A stretch of DNA of 63,027 nt, taken from positions 1 to 63,027 of the forward strand of contig CANDYU010000001.1 of the NCBI GenBank assembly GCA_947425245.1. Reading direction: 5' to 3'. Made by a program: the position numbers and the translations under genes. The notes beneath the pieces were generated by a model, which was not told the DNA's origin, ran no database searches, and saw only the letters and a program-made list of their open reading frames with translations. Positions 24,243 through 33,339 of the stretch are shown piece by piece; positions within the stretch are counted from its first letter, which is position 1; the number at the start of each line of letters is the position of its first letter. This DNA is from an uncultured Candidatus Saccharibacteria bacterium (lineage in GTDB: Bacteria; Patescibacteriota; Saccharimonadia; Saccharimonadales; Saccharimonadaceae).

Positions 24243-25085
24243 ATGGAATTGTTTATATTAATTGTTATTCTGTTGATTTTGGCGGAGACGACGGTTTTGG
24301 TAATTAAGGCTCGCCAAAAACCTCTTTTAACTTCAAACCAAAAGCGGAAAGTTTATGTTGATACTTCTGCATTGATGGATCCGCGGCTTTTGGCGGTGGC
24401 GAATACTGGTTTTATTGGCGACGATTTGATTGTGCCGCGTAGTGTGATTCAGGAGCTGCAGTTGCTGGCGGACGGGAAAGATCACGATAAAAGGCTGCGG
24501 GCAAGGGCTGGGCTGGATACGGTGCGGGATTTGGAACGCGTGGTGTATTTTAATCTGACAATCTTGAATGACGATTTAGACCGCACTCCGGTCGATAATC
24601 GTCTCTTGGAGCTGGCCCGGGCTAATCGTGGAGTAATCTTAACTAATGATTTTAACCTGAAAAAAGTTGCCGCAACCGAGCATATTGATGCCTTGAACAT
24701 TAATGAGCTGGCCCTGGTTCTCAGGAATGAATATTTGCCGGGGGAGCGGACTAAGGTGAAGATTGTGACGACCGGGAGCGGGGCGAACCAGGGGGTCGCT
24801 TACCTTAAAGATGGGACTATGGTGGTAGTTGATCGTGCCGACCAGAAGGTCGGTGAGGAAGTTGAGGTGGAGTTTGAACGACTGAATCAGTCAGCTTCTG
24901 GGACGCTAATGTTCGCGAAACTAGTTAATCAGGCGAGCACCCGTTGCCAAACCTCTACCGCTTCTGAGACGGCGAAGCATGTTTCTCCTAAGTTGAATGC
25001 AAAGGCGTTTGCTAACAAAAGGGTTTCTAGGGCGTCTAAGGCTGAGCTGCGTTCCACCCGTAGTAAAAGGAAGACTAATCGATAA
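24243..25085 (+). CDS. Membrane-anchored PIN/TRAM ribonuclease (YacL-like)
   Basis: 280 residues. One N-terminal membrane helix (about 2-20), a PIN domain (about 36-150) with acidic residues in VDTSALMD, VIQELQLLAD and VILTNDFNLKK, and a TRAM domain (about 160-215). A Lys/Arg-rich tail of about 50 residues follows. YacL-type proteins are predicted RNases at the membrane. The start is set by TATAAT at 24231 with the 6-base gap (leaderless), giving MELFILIVILL. Confidence 0.85.
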   Translation: MELFILIVILLILAETTVLVIKARQKPLLTSNQKRKVYVDTSALMDPRLLAVANTGFIGDDLIVPRSVIQELQLLADGKDHDKRLRARAGLDTVRDLERVVYFNLTILNDDLDRTPVDNRLLELARANRGVILTNDFNLKKVAATEHIDALNINELALVLRNEYLPGERTKVKIVTTGSGANQGVAYLKDGTMVVVDRADQKVGEEVEVEFERLNQSASGTLMFAKLVNQASTRCQTSTASETAKHVSPKLNAKAFANKRVSRASKAELRSTRSKRKTNR

Positions 25086-25100
25086 TTTTGGCCCTTTAAA

Positions 25101-25126
25101 AAGCCTCCTGGTTGGAGGCTTTTTTG
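25101..25126. terminator. Bidirectional terminator between PIN-TRAM and PBP1A
   Basis: AAGCCTCC-TGGTT-GGAGGCTT with six T on the plus side and an A-run (TTTTT on the minus strand) on the other; serves both convergent genes. Confidence 0.9.
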
Positions 25127-25141
25127 TATTCTGTCGGTGGC

Positions 25142-27850
25142 TTACGATAGGTCGATCGATTTGCTGTAAGTACGGCCAGCCGAATCGATAACTTCGAAGA
25201 CGGCAGATTCTTCGGTGCCATCCAAGGTGTAAACCATATTTTTATTTTCGATTGCACCACTGTTCATCAAGACTCCGTCAATGAGGATACGGTAGGTCTT
25301 TAGGTCGTTGCTGCCTTCAGTGACTGTGATATTTAAGGTATAGGTCACTGTACCATCAACATCGGTGGAGGTCTTCTTGTTTAGCGAGATGGTCGGCTCT
25401 ACGACTACGTCACAAGTATCGTATTCATCCATATTGTAACCTTCTGGCACATTCCAGACTTCGGTTTTGGACACTGGATCGACAATTTTCGTGATCTCGA
25501 TTTCCTCTCTTTGACTTTCTGGCGTACAGTCGGAAGCTCTTAATTTGGTAATTTTATTAAAAGCCACTTTTTCAGTCACTACTCCGGAGTTTTTTGAGTT
25601 ATACCAACTTGGCCAAATATCGGTCTTACCGTTTATAGTTAAGGTCTGGATACCGGCTGGTTTGACGGGCTCATCACCAGATTTCCACTTCCCTTCGCCA
25701 GCGTATAGGTTATGATGTACGTTATGCATGTAGCTATTGACGACGACGCGGGTTACATTGTTCGTGCTGCTAGTGAGACCTGAACCGTCATGATTGCCGT
25801 TCCAGACGGTGGTAGCTACAGCAGTTGAATAGCTTGCCATCCAAAGATCCTTGGCGACGGCACTGTTTGAAGTAGTTGAGGTTCCGGTCTTAGTTCCAGT
25901 CCAGACTCCACTTACTACGAAACCGGGGGCTGTACCAGACGATCCGAACACCAGTGAGCGTGCATTGGCATCTGACAAGATACTAGAGATTTCGTAAGCG
26001 ACTTGCTCGTCGATTGCTCGGGTGCCCTCCGAATCGTGCCAGGTTTCTAGGACTTTACCACTTGGGTCCTTGACTTCTAGAATATAAGACAGTTCTTTAT
26101 AGACTCCGCCACGAGCAAATGAAGCATAGGTGTTCGCGTGTTCGATTGGCGTCACCGTACAACCACTACCGATAGCCATCGAGAGACCGGCCGTGCTATT
26201 GTCCGCACAGTAAGAAATATCACCAAGCCCGTGAGCAATCTCCAAAGCATTGTCGATTCCCGTGATTGACAGAGCTTTTACGGCTCCAATGTTAAGGGAG
26301 TTACCTAAGGATTGTCGAATTGTAATATTGCCATAGAATTGTCCAGTAAAATTTCTCAATGCACAAGTTCCAGTATATCCGGCACAATAAATCGAGTCGA
26401 TGTTTTCGTCTTTAAGAATGGTTCCAGGCCCGTACACTGCATCACCAGTGAGTGAGAATAGAGGGGCGTAATCTAATACTGGTTTGATTGTCGAGCCAGG
26501 TTCTAGCTGTGAGACTGCTGCGTTCACCTCGCCGTATACAGGTGTATTCCAGTCTACCGATCCGACCATTGCGATAACTTGGGCGGTCTCAACGTCTACG
26601 GAGGCTAAGGCGATATTATCGCTACCGTTAGTGTACATGATTTTTTGACCTTCGGCCACAGCTGCTTCAGCCATTTCTTGAGCACGGTAGTCTAATGTTG
26701 TGATAATAGTGTAACCACCGGTCCGCATGGTCTGCATGCCATACTTTTCCTCCAGTTGTTTCTTAACTTCCATCACGAAGTGGGGAGCTTTGATGTTATC
26801 GTACTGACTCGACTCTGGCAAGACCTGATCAAGAATTGGAACTTCCTTTGCTGCTTTCGCTTCTTCAGCAGTAATGTATCCCATCTCAGCCATTACATCC
26901 AAGGTTTTGTGTTGCCGGGCAATTAAGGCCTCGTTCCCAGGCTCATAATATGGGTTGAGGATGGCTGGGTTGTTCGGGATTGCTGCTAGGAACGCCGATT
27001 CGGCAAGGTTGAGATCTTTCGCACTCTTACCAAAATAGGTTTGGGCAGCACTTTCGATTCCGTTACGGCGTCCACCATATGGCGACTCGTTAAGATACAT
27101 GGTAATAATCTGTTCCTTGCTGTACATTTTTTCCAGCTCGATTGACAGAATTAACTCTTTGATTTTCCTAGCGATACCACCACGGTTTTCCGAAGCAGCT
27201 TCGTCCGAGAAGTAGATTTGCTTAATCAACTGTTGGGTTAAGGTTGAGCCGCCTTGTACACCCTTTCCGGTTAATGTTGAGAGTGCGGCACGAATCAGAG
27301 CTGAGAGATCAACTCCGGGATGTGTATAGAATCCTCGGTCCTCAATCGCAACGGTCGCTTGTCGCACATAAGTGGAGATCTGGTCGCCGTCCACGACTAA
27401 CCGATAATCAGCGTCACCTTTATCCTCCCAGAGTACGACTCCGTTGCGGTCCAGATAGGTGTTCACGGTTTCCGAAATCGTGAGGTCGTTGAGCTGGATT
27501 TCTTTTAGCTGACTCTTGTAATAGACAAAGAGAGCCCCCACCCCAATAATCGCAAGGAGGATACAGGCTGCAAAAATCTTGCCGACCCGTTTCAGCCCCG
27601 CCATCGAGAACCAATAGGCCTTGATTCTTTCCCAGCGAAAATGAGCAAAGAATCTCGCTGGCTGTTCCTTTGGTAATGGTTTTAGCTTGATTTTTGTGGA
27701 TGTTGATTTTTTGCTCTTGGCGTCAGAACTCTTGCCTTGGGTAACCGTTCTCGTCAACTTCTTCGTGCGGTCGGTTACTAAGCTTGAATAAAGTCCCATT
27801 TTACCCCTATTAGTGGGCTTGTCGCCAGAGTTTTTCGCAGTTTTTTCCAT
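25142..27850 (-). CDS. Class A penicillin-binding protein (PBP1A-type)
   Basis: 902 residues. Basic cytoplasmic start, membrane helix (about 90-112), GT51 glycosyltransferase (EDRGFYTHPGVD, GGSTLTQQLIKQ, EKMYSKEQIITMYLN), then the transpeptidase with SxxK in EPGSTIKP, SxN in SLGNSLN, and KTGT in TGTKTGTSTTS. The C-terminal 140 residues form beta-rich add-on domains with Cys pairs. It polymerises and cross-links peptidoglycan at the outer face of the membrane. TATAAT lies exactly 6 bases before the ATG (leaderless). Monocistronic. Confidence 0.95.
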   Translation of the reverse strand: MEKTAKNSGDKPTNRGKMGLYSSLVTDRTKKLTRTVTQGKSSDAKSKKSTSTKIKLKPLPKEQPARFFAHFRWERIKAYWFSMAGLKRVGKIFAACILLAIIGVGALFVYYKSQLKEIQLNDLTISETVNTYLDRNGVVLWEDKGDADYRLVVDGDQISTYVRQATVAIEDRGFYTHPGVDLSALIRAALSTLTGKGVQGGSTLTQQLIKQIYFSDEAASENRGGIARKIKELILSIELEKMYSKEQIITMYLNESPYGGRRNGIESAAQTYFGKSAKDLNLAESAFLAAIPNNPAILNPYYEPGNEALIARQHKTLDVMAEMGYITAEEAKAAKEVPILDQVLPESSQYDNIKAPHFVMEVKKQLEEKYGMQTMRTGGYTIITTLDYRAQEMAEAAVAEGQKIMYTNGSDNIALASVDVETAQVIAMVGSVDWNTPVYGEVNAAVSQLEPGSTIKPVLDYAPLFSLTGDAVYGPGTILKDENIDSIYCAGYTGTCALRNFTGQFYGNITIRQSLGNSLNIGAVKALSITGIDNALEIAHGLGDISYCADNSTAGLSMAIGSGCTVTPIEHANTYASFARGGVYKELSYILEVKDPSGKVLETWHDSEGTRAIDEQVAYEISSILSDANARSLVFGSSGTAPGFVVSGVWTGTKTGTSTTSNSAVAKDLWMASYSTAVATTVWNGNHDGSGLTSSTNNVTRVVVNSYMHNVHHNLYAGEGKWKSGDEPVKPAGIQTLTINGKTDIWPSWYNSKNSGVVTEKVAFNKITKLRASDCTPESQREEIEITKIVDPVSKTEVWNVPEGYNMDEYDTCDVVVEPTISLNKKTSTDVDGTVTYTLNITVTEGSNDLKTYRILIDGVLMNSGAIENKNMVYTLDGTEESAVFEVIDSAGRTYSKSIDLS

Positions 27851-27976
27851 AACCCGATTATATCACATTGCCCTCACTCGCCCAACCCCTAAACGGACTA
27901 CTTTTAATCTTTCTTAAAACTTGTCATTTTCTTGTCATTTTTTGTTTGTAAAAACTGTAAAGTTAATGCAGAACTA

Positions 27977-28005
27977 TTGACATTTTTAGTAATCTGTGCT
28001 ACAAT
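27977..28005 (+). promoter_or_regulatory. Promoter of the 27-residue small gene
   Basis: TTGACA, 17-base spacer, TACAAT with TGTGC before the -10. The leader contains a 9-bp hairpin, GCTGGTACC (28027) with GGTGCCAGC (28059), ahead of AAAAGGAGGGG. Confidence 0.8.
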
Positions 28006-28091
28006 GAAGGTAAGCATAAGAAGTATGCTGGTACCTTAAGAAAGAAACTTGCTATTTTGGTGCCAGCGTTTAATTAAAAGGAGGGGACTTT

Positions 28092-28175
28092 ATGTTGGAA
28101 GTATGTAGGGCCATGGAGTCGTTGTTGGCGGATATTATCACGGCGATTCTGATAGCAATTCGCCCCGGCTTTTAG
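28092..28175 (+). CDS. 27-residue hydrophobic small protein
   Basis: ATG 7 bases after AAGGAGGGG; peptide MLEVCRAMESLLADIITAIL then a short IAIRPGF end. The middle is a hydrophobic helix of about 15 residues, so it may be membrane-associated. It has its own strong promoter, structured leader and terminator, and the stop codon sits in the terminator loop. It could be a small membrane peptide, a type I toxin-like peptide, or simply a leader for a small RNA. Confidence 0.5.
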   Translation: MLEVCRAMESLLADIITAILIAIRPGF

Positions 28176-28189
28176 TCGGGGCTTTTTCT
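28162..28189 (+). terminator. Terminator overlapping the small gene's stop codon
   Basis: GCCCCG...CGGGGC hairpin followed by five T; the TAG stop lies in the loop. Confidence 0.9.
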
Positions 28190-28208
28190 TATGTAAGCGA
28201 CGACCGGC

Positions 28209-29420
28209 CTACATCACGACTGCGAACTTGTTCTTGCCTCGCTTAAGTAATGCGATTTGGTTGATGACGGAGTCTTCTGTTACCTTTGTGCCGTTGACGG
28301 TGATTGCTCCTGCTGCGGTGAGTTTGCGGGCTTCGCCTTTGCTAGAACAGAGGTTGGTTTCTACTAGTAGGTCAAACAGTTTATTCCCCATCTGACCTTG
28401 GGACAAATATTTTCCAAATTCGATGATTTCTTCGCCGGACAAGCTCGACAAGTCTTCCGTAAACAATCTTTCGCTCAGAGCGATGACTGCTTCGGCGTTG
28501 TCTTTGCCGTGTACTACTTCGGTAACTCCGCGGGCGAGGGCTTTTTGGGCCGCTCTTTGGCCTGGGTCTTCTGATTGTTCTTGCATGATCTTTTCTACCT
28601 CATCCTTTTCGAGGAGGGTGTAGATCTTCATGAGATATTCCACGGATTCGTCGGCCTGGTTAATCCAGAACTGGTAAAAGTCGAAAATCGAGGTTTTCTT
28701 GCTATCAAGCCAGATTGCGTTGCCTTCGGATTTACCGAATTTTCGGCCGGTTACGGGGTCGATGATGAGTGGCGTCGACCAAGCGTCTGCAGTTGCCCCT
28801 TCGAGGCGTTTGATGAGGTGGATGCCACTGGAACAGTTACCGAATTGGTCGGCCCCGCAAAGCTGGAGATCAACTCCATATTCGCGGTACAGATGCAGGA
28901 AGTCGTAACCTTGGATTAAGGTGTAGGAAAACTCGGCGTAGGAAATACCGCTGCCGCCTTCGCCGATCCTGTTTTGGACGAATTGGCGATCGAGGAGCTG
29001 GGTCATAGAAAAAACCTTGCCGACTTCACGGAGGAACTCTAGATAATTAATATTCTTAAACCAGTCATAATTATCTACCATTGTCAGGTTATCGGTCTTG
29101 ACAATGTTTTTCATTTGTTTTGCGATGCAGGATTTATTATGTTCAACTTCTTCGAGGGATTTTAGATCTCGTTCCCCGTTCTCTTTCGGGTCGCCAATTT
29201 GGCCGGTTGCTCCGCCGGCTAAAAGGTATGGCTGATAGCCATGACGCACGAAACAAGCACACATCATCCCGGCTGCTAAGTTGCCGATTGTCAAGGAATC
29301 CGCTGAAGGGTCGCAGCCCCAATAAAACTTCTTGCTCGCCCGATTGTCTAGTTCCGCCGGATCTTTGATGGAGGTTTCGGCGTGAAAACCTCGCCAAATT
29401 AGTTCTTCTGATAGATTCAT
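28209..29420 (-). CDS. tyrS: Tyrosyl-tRNA synthetase
   Basis: 403 residues, class I. HIGH-like motif in GCDPSADSLTIGNLA, the tyrosine pocket with YDFLHLYREYGVDLQLCGADQFGN, the KMSKS-equivalent KFGKSEG, and a C-terminal S4 RNA-binding domain (about 335-403). Start at 29420 (MNLSEELIWRGF) is fixed by TATAAT 6 bases upstream; the longer frame to 29498 is not preferred. The 7-base gap to the upstream phosphoketolase gene means the two could still be co-transcribed. Confidence 0.96.
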   Translation of the reverse strand: MNLSEELIWRGFHAETSIKDPAELDNRASKKFYWGCDPSADSLTIGNLAAGMMCACFVRHGYQPYLLAGGATGQIGDPKENGERDLKSLEEVEHNKSCIAKQMKNIVKTDNLTMVDNYDWFKNINYLEFLREVGKVFSMTQLLDRQFVQNRIGEGGSGISYAEFSYTLIQGYDFLHLYREYGVDLQLCGADQFGNCSSGIHLIKRLEGATADAWSTPLIIDPVTGRKFGKSEGNAIWLDSKKTSIFDFYQFWINQADESVEYLMKIYTLLEKDEVEKIMQEQSEDPGQRAAQKALARGVTEVVHGKDNAEAVIALSERLFTEDLSSLSGEEIIEFGKYLSQGQMGNKLFDLLVETNLCSSKGEARKLTAAGAITVNGTKVTEDSVINQIALLKRGKNKFAVVM

Positions 29421-29427
29421 GGTTTTA

Positions 29428-30612
29428 TTATAACACATTGGGTTGGTCGACGCCATGCTCGTGGGCGTAGGCGGTATTTTCGGTGAGGATCTTTTCATAT
29501 TTTTTGGCTAAATCATCACGATGCTCGAGCTTTGCGATGTCGAGGGCGAGGTGATAGCGAGAAGCATGGTTAACACTGAGCATCTCAAATGGCGTGGTTG
29601 TACTGCCATGTTCTTCGTAACCATGGACATGTAGGCGATCTGGTGTGGCGTATTGGGCGAGAACCTGACACAAGGTCTCGGGATAGCCATGGAAGTTGGC
29701 GATAATCGGGCAGTGATTTGTGAAGGCCTTGTCGAAGTCTGACTGGGAGAGCGGGTTGTCGATGGTACCAATCTGGTTATAGGAGAGGGCGGCAATATTG
29801 ACGAAGCGGAAGGTCTTGTCGGGGAGATCTTTGCGTAAAATCTCTAGGGCGTGGATTGCCTCGCAGGAGACAATGTCGCCGGCACCAGTCAAAATGTAAT
29901 CTGGGGCTCGTTCGGGTAGGTGGAGGATGGGGTCAAAGTTCAGGATTCCGCCATGAGTGAGCTGCGAGTCGGCTTGGTGGGAGTCAAGCCAGCGGGGTTG
30001 ATCGGTTTTATTTAGTGTTGTAAGATTTACAACGTTTGTGGAGTTCATCATGTAGATAAAGCTGGCTTCGGCGGCGACATCGTCAAGCGGAAAGAGGCAG
30101 TTTGCCCGGCGACTGGGGAGGCTGAGTAAGGTCGAGATTAGGGCGGGAGATTGGTGAGTGAAGCCGTTGTGGTCTTGACGCCAACAGGTGCTAGTAGACA
30201 AGAGGTTGGCAGCGGGATAGGGAGGACGCCAAGAAGTTTCGGAGGATTGCTGGAGAAACTTAAGGTGTTGGAGGACTTGGGAAGCGATAATCATAAAGAA
30301 GGCCTCGTAGCTGGTCATCACGGCCCTGCCGCCACTGACGAGATGACCGACCATGCAAGCGAAGAGGGCATTTTCGGAGAGCATTTCGTAAACATGTCCG
30401 TCGCCGGATTCTGGTAAATCGAAATCCTGTCGGGGGAGCATCCAGGCCCGGCTAGAGACTTCAAAAACGGCGTCGAGCTTGTTACTGGTAGTTTCGTCGG
30501 GAGAAAAAAGATAAAAATCGTCATGAGTAGACATATAGTCGGCCATGGCGGCACCGAGAGCTTTGGCGGGAGAAAAGGCTTGTTCGCCAGGATTTTCTAC
30601 TACATCAATCAT
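29428..30612 (-). CDS. Phosphoketolase, C-terminal (Pyr and C-terminal domains) subunit
   Basis: 394 residues. Aligns with the second half of xylulose-5-phosphate/fructose-6-phosphate phosphoketolase: FSPDETTSNKLDAVFEV, YEMLSENALF, YEAFFMI, WRQDHNGFTHQSP (family signature), then the C-terminal regulatory domain with GSTTTPFEML. Its ATG overlaps the TGA of the N-terminal gene (ATGA). The linker of about 40 residues that normally joins the halves is absent. With the partner it should form one thiamine-diphosphate enzyme cleaving xylulose 5-phosphate to acetyl phosphate and glyceraldehyde 3-phosphate. Confidence 0.88.
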   Translation of the reverse strand: MIDVVENPGEQAFSPAKALGAAMADYMSTHDDFYLFSPDETTSNKLDAVFEVSSRAWMLPRQDFDLPESGDGHVYEMLSENALFACMVGHLVSGGRAVMTSYEAFFMIIASQVLQHLKFLQQSSETSWRPPYPAANLLSTSTCWRQDHNGFTHQSPALISTLLSLPSRRANCLFPLDDVAAEASFIYMMNSTNVVNLTTLNKTDQPRWLDSHQADSQLTHGGILNFDPILHLPERAPDYILTGAGDIVSCEAIHALEILRKDLPDKTFRFVNIAALSYNQIGTIDNPLSQSDFDKAFTNHCPIIANFHGYPETLCQVLAQYATPDRLHVHGYEEHGSTTTPFEMLSVNHASRYHLALDIAKLEHRDDLAKKYEKILTENTAYAHEHGVDQPNVL

Positions 30613-31718
30613 ATTCTAAATCCTTTCTTAGGGTCAAATAAATCGGGGAAGTTGTAGCTTTTCAGCCAATCGCTGAGGACCTTGAGTTCGGCGGAATCGG
30701 TCTTTGCATTCGGGAGCGGGATTTGGTGGGCAAGGTAGTTGCCAGCGATCTTTCGGCCGTGGAGTTCGGTAGGACCGGTGGCACCCTTCTTCGTTCGCAA
30801 GATGAGAAAAGGATATTCGAAGTGGGCGGACTTTTGCAACTCGGCTTGGAAAGTTTCGGGTTGATCGCCGTCGATGGTGATTGGGGTATAACCAAAACCG
30901 CGAATGAGCTCGTTTAGCTCGTGTTCGGATTTTCGACCATAGAGAGTGGGGGCGGAGATTTTGTAGCCGTTAAGATGAAGAATCGGTAGAACACGACCAT
31001 TCGCGGCATGGTCGCCGGCGAGCTTAACTAGGTTTAGCGAGGCAAGTGCGGTCGCAGTCTCTAGTTCCCCATCGCCCAGCATGACGGCTATGGTTCGCTC
31101 GGGATGACCCAAAGCATAACCATAAGCGGCACCGAGAGCGTAGCCTAGTTCTCCGCCTTCACAGATGACACCTGGAGTAAACGGGCTGGCATGAGACGGG
31201 AAGCCGCCAGGCCAAGAAAAGTTGCGACAAATGTAAGCAATACCTTTCTCGTCTGGGGTAGCCTGAGGGTCAACTTTAGCCAAATCGCCATCAATGAAAA
31301 GGTTGGCTTGGAGAGCGGGAAAGCCATGACCAGGACCGAGAACAAAGGAATAATTCGGGTCGACGATACTTTCGTCGGGGCGATAGCTGTCTTCCTTGGC
31401 GATTTTTTGGTTTATAGCAAAGGGGTTAAAGTCGTCAAGCTTAGGCTTCGCGTTAGGGTTGGCTGGATGCTGAGAGATAGGGGTTTTGCTAAAAAACGCC
31501 CGTAGATTAGCATAAGCGACATTAATACCATGGCAAGTTCCCCAATGACCAAGGAGACGAGGCTTAATATCGTCGAATTTTAAGGAGTCGGAAAGGAGGA
31601 AATTGTTCTGCAGAAAAAGTTGGGCTACGGAAAGATAGTCGCAAGCACGAACGCGACGGTTAATACGATTGTAGTCGACAGGAGATTGGTTTTGATCAGA
31701 ATCGGAAGTGGTATTCAT
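30609..31718 (-). CDS. Phosphoketolase, N-terminal (PP domain) subunit
   Basis: 369 residues. The thiamine-pyrophosphate-binding half: LLGHWGTCHGINVAYA, LGPGHGFPALQAN, FSWPGGFPSHASPFTPG, and GDGELETATAL with LHLNGYKISAPTLYGR. Typical phosphoketolases are about 790 residues in one chain; here the gene ends after the PP domain and the partner starts 4 bases back. The -10 TATAAT is 7 bases before the ATG (leaderless). Central to energy yield here: acetyl phosphate can make ATP through acetate kinase, which is not in this window. Confidence 0.88.
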   Translation of the reverse strand: MNTTSDSDQNQSPVDYNRINRRVRACDYLSVAQLFLQNNFLLSDSLKFDDIKPRLLGHWGTCHGINVAYANLRAFFSKTPISQHPANPNAKPKLDDFNPFAINQKIAKEDSYRPDESIVDPNYSFVLGPGHGFPALQANLFIDGDLAKVDPQATPDEKGIAYICRNFSWPGGFPSHASPFTPGVICEGGELGYALGAAYGYALGHPERTIAVMLGDGELETATALASLNLVKLAGDHAANGRVLPILHLNGYKISAPTLYGRKSEHELNELIRGFGYTPITIDGDQPETFQAELQKSAHFEYPFLILRTKKGATGPTELHGRKIAGNYLAHQIPLPNAKTDSAELKVLSDWLKSYNFPDLFDPKKGFRI

Positions 31719-31802
31719 AATGCTTATTATAGCATCTTTTGTGGGGTTTTCGGGAAGTGTTTTTGGTTATTTTAACGAAAAAATGAGAGTGCTTAGCTAC
31801 TA

Positions 31803-32339
31803 TTATTTTGATATACGCTTAACCTTGACCATGGCGGGACGCATGACTGCTCCGTCATAGAGATAGCCAGGACGGAGGGTCTCCGCGATAACCTCAAGGT
31901 CACCATCACCATCTTCGATTGAGATAGCATCATGAAAATCCGGGTTAAAAACGGTTTCTGGTTCGGAATTAATTTTCTGCAAGCCAATCGTCGTTAGGGT
32001 TTTGTTAAAACCCTTGGCCAAGGGGGCGAGCTGATCAGGATAGCTGCAAATTGCTCGTTCAAAATCGTCAACAAGCGGAAGAAACTTCTCAACTGTGGCT
32101 TGTTTGGCAACGGCCATGGCTTGGGTGCGTTGCAGCTCAACTTGTTTACGGTAATTTTCAAAGTCAGCACGAGTACGCTGAAGATCTTGGGTTAGTTCGG
32201 CAACCTGAGCATCGAGAGGGTTCGGAATATCGGACTGCTGCGATGCGGTTTGGTCCTGTATGACGGACTGGTCCTGGGTCCGGGGCTTTATGGGGGCTTG
32301 GCTTGGGGACGGTTGGTCGTCGATAGTGACTTTTTTCAT
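31803..32339 (-). CDS. grpE: GrpE nucleotide exchange factor
   Basis: 178 residues. A Gln/Pro-rich N-terminus, the long coiled coil with AELTQDLQRTRADFENYRKQ, then the beta domain ending in DGAVMRPAMVKV, the usual GrpE close. It releases ADP from DnaK in the Hsp70 cycle. AAGGAG precedes the ATG, 10 bases after the hrcA stop, so it is the second gene of hrcA-grpE. dnaK itself is not in the window. Confidence 0.93.
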   Translation of the reverse strand: MKKVTIDDQPSPSQAPIKPRTQDQSVIQDQTASQQSDIPNPLDAQVAELTQDLQRTRADFENYRKQVELQRTQAMAVAKQATVEKFLPLVDDFERAICSYPDQLAPLAKGFNKTLTTIGLQKINSEPETVFNPDFHDAISIEDGDGDLEVIAETLRPGYLYDGAVMRPAMVKVKRISK

Positions 32340-32349
32340 GGAATACTCC

Positions 32350-33120
32350 TTATAAATTATTGTTCAAAGCGAGAGTGCCTTCTAAGATGGTGCCCGCACG
32401 GCGGACTAAGGACATAACCTTGGCGTAATTTTGGCGAGTGGGGCCGAGAACGCCGATGTAGCTGCAATCGGAGTAGGGAGAGCGGAAGCGGCTAATGATG
32501 AGTGAGACCTGGGAAGTTTTGCCGATTGGATTTTCTTGACCAATGAAGATATTTAAAGGTTGACCAGGGGCGGCTTCGCGGAGCCAAGGCTCGAGATTAT
32601 CAAGTAACTTTGCGACGGCTTGGACACGATTGGTGTCGAGAAACTCGGGCTGGGTGAATAGTCGGGCGATGCCAGAGATATAGAGCTGGTCGCCGATAGT
32701 GGCGAGACCGAGGTTCCCGGTCAATTCAACTAGCGAATCGACGGCTCCACGGATAGCAAAGTCGGCACGAGTTTGTGAATTAATTCGCACCTCAAGGACA
32801 CGCTTGCTGCGTTCGAGGGGCTTCTCGGAGTCGCGTGTAGGTTTTGGGGCGACTTGGCTTAAATGTTCGATTTCCTCGGGGCGTTCGGAAATTTTGTTAA
32901 CGTAATGGCGATAGCCGGCATCGGTCGGAACACGCCCGGCGGAGGTGTGTGGCTGAGCGATAAGGCCAAAATCCTCAAGACGAGCCATTTCGGCACGAAT
33001 GGTCGCGGAAGAGACGTTAAAAAGCTTAGCTAGAGTTACGCTACCAACCGGGGTAGCCAACTCAGCATATTCCTCAATAATGGCAAAGAGGATGTCCTCT
33101 TGTCGCTGCGTTAAGCTCAT
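32350..33120 (-). CDS. hrcA: Heat-inducible transcription repressor HrcA
   Basis: 256 residues. N-terminal winged helix ([40 protein letters not shown]) with [19 protein letters not shown], then the GAF-like dimerisation domain ending [20 protein letters not shown]. It represses chaperone genes by binding CIRCE. The start at 33120 is fixed by the -10 TATACT six bases upstream (leaderless). A CIRCE-like palindrome overlaps its -35, indicating autoregulation. Confidence 0.95.
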   Translation of the reverse strand: MSLTQRQEDILFAIIEEYAELATPVGSVTLAKLFNVSSATIRAEMARLEDFGLIAQPHTSAGRVPTDAGYRHYVNKISERPEEIEHLSQVAPKPTRDSEKPLERSKRVLEVRINSQTRADFAIRGAVDSLVELTGNLGLATIGDQLYISGIARLFTQPEFLDTNRVQAVAKLLDNLEPWLREAAPGQPLNIFIGQENPIGKTSQVSLIISRFRSPYSDCSYIGVLGPTRQNYAKVMSLVRRAGTILEGTLALNNNL

Positions 33121-33126
33121 GGAATG

Positions 33127-33164
33127 AGTATAGCCGATTAGCACTCAAATGTCAACTCTGCTAA
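33127..33164 (-). promoter_or_regulatory. hrcA promoter with CIRCE-like operator
   Basis: CIRCE consensus is TTAGCACTC-N9-GAGTGCTAA. At 33138-33164 (plus strand) the left half is perfect, the spacer is 9, and the right half is CTCTGCTAA (6 of 9). The minus-strand TTGACA lies in the spacer, 17 bases before TATACT. Confidence 0.8.
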
Positions 33165-33231
33165 TTAACGGTAATGGCTTATTTTTATAGAGGTAGTGTT
33201 ACGTTTGAAGGTTGAATGTAAAGTGTTATGC

Positions 33232-33260
33232 TTGACTTTTTAGAGTATCTGTGCTATAAT
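33232..33260 (+). promoter_or_regulatory. Upstream promoter of adk
   Basis: TTGACT, 17-base spacer, TATAAT with TGTGC before it. A second TATAAT lies at 33314-33319, 20 bases before the adk ATG, so two tandem promoters are likely. Confidence 0.75.
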
Positions 33261-33339
33261 GTAAGCAAGATGGAAGAATAGTGTACTAAAATGGTCGGCT
33301 TAATATACTATGGTATAATGGAGGAAGTATGGAGGAAGT

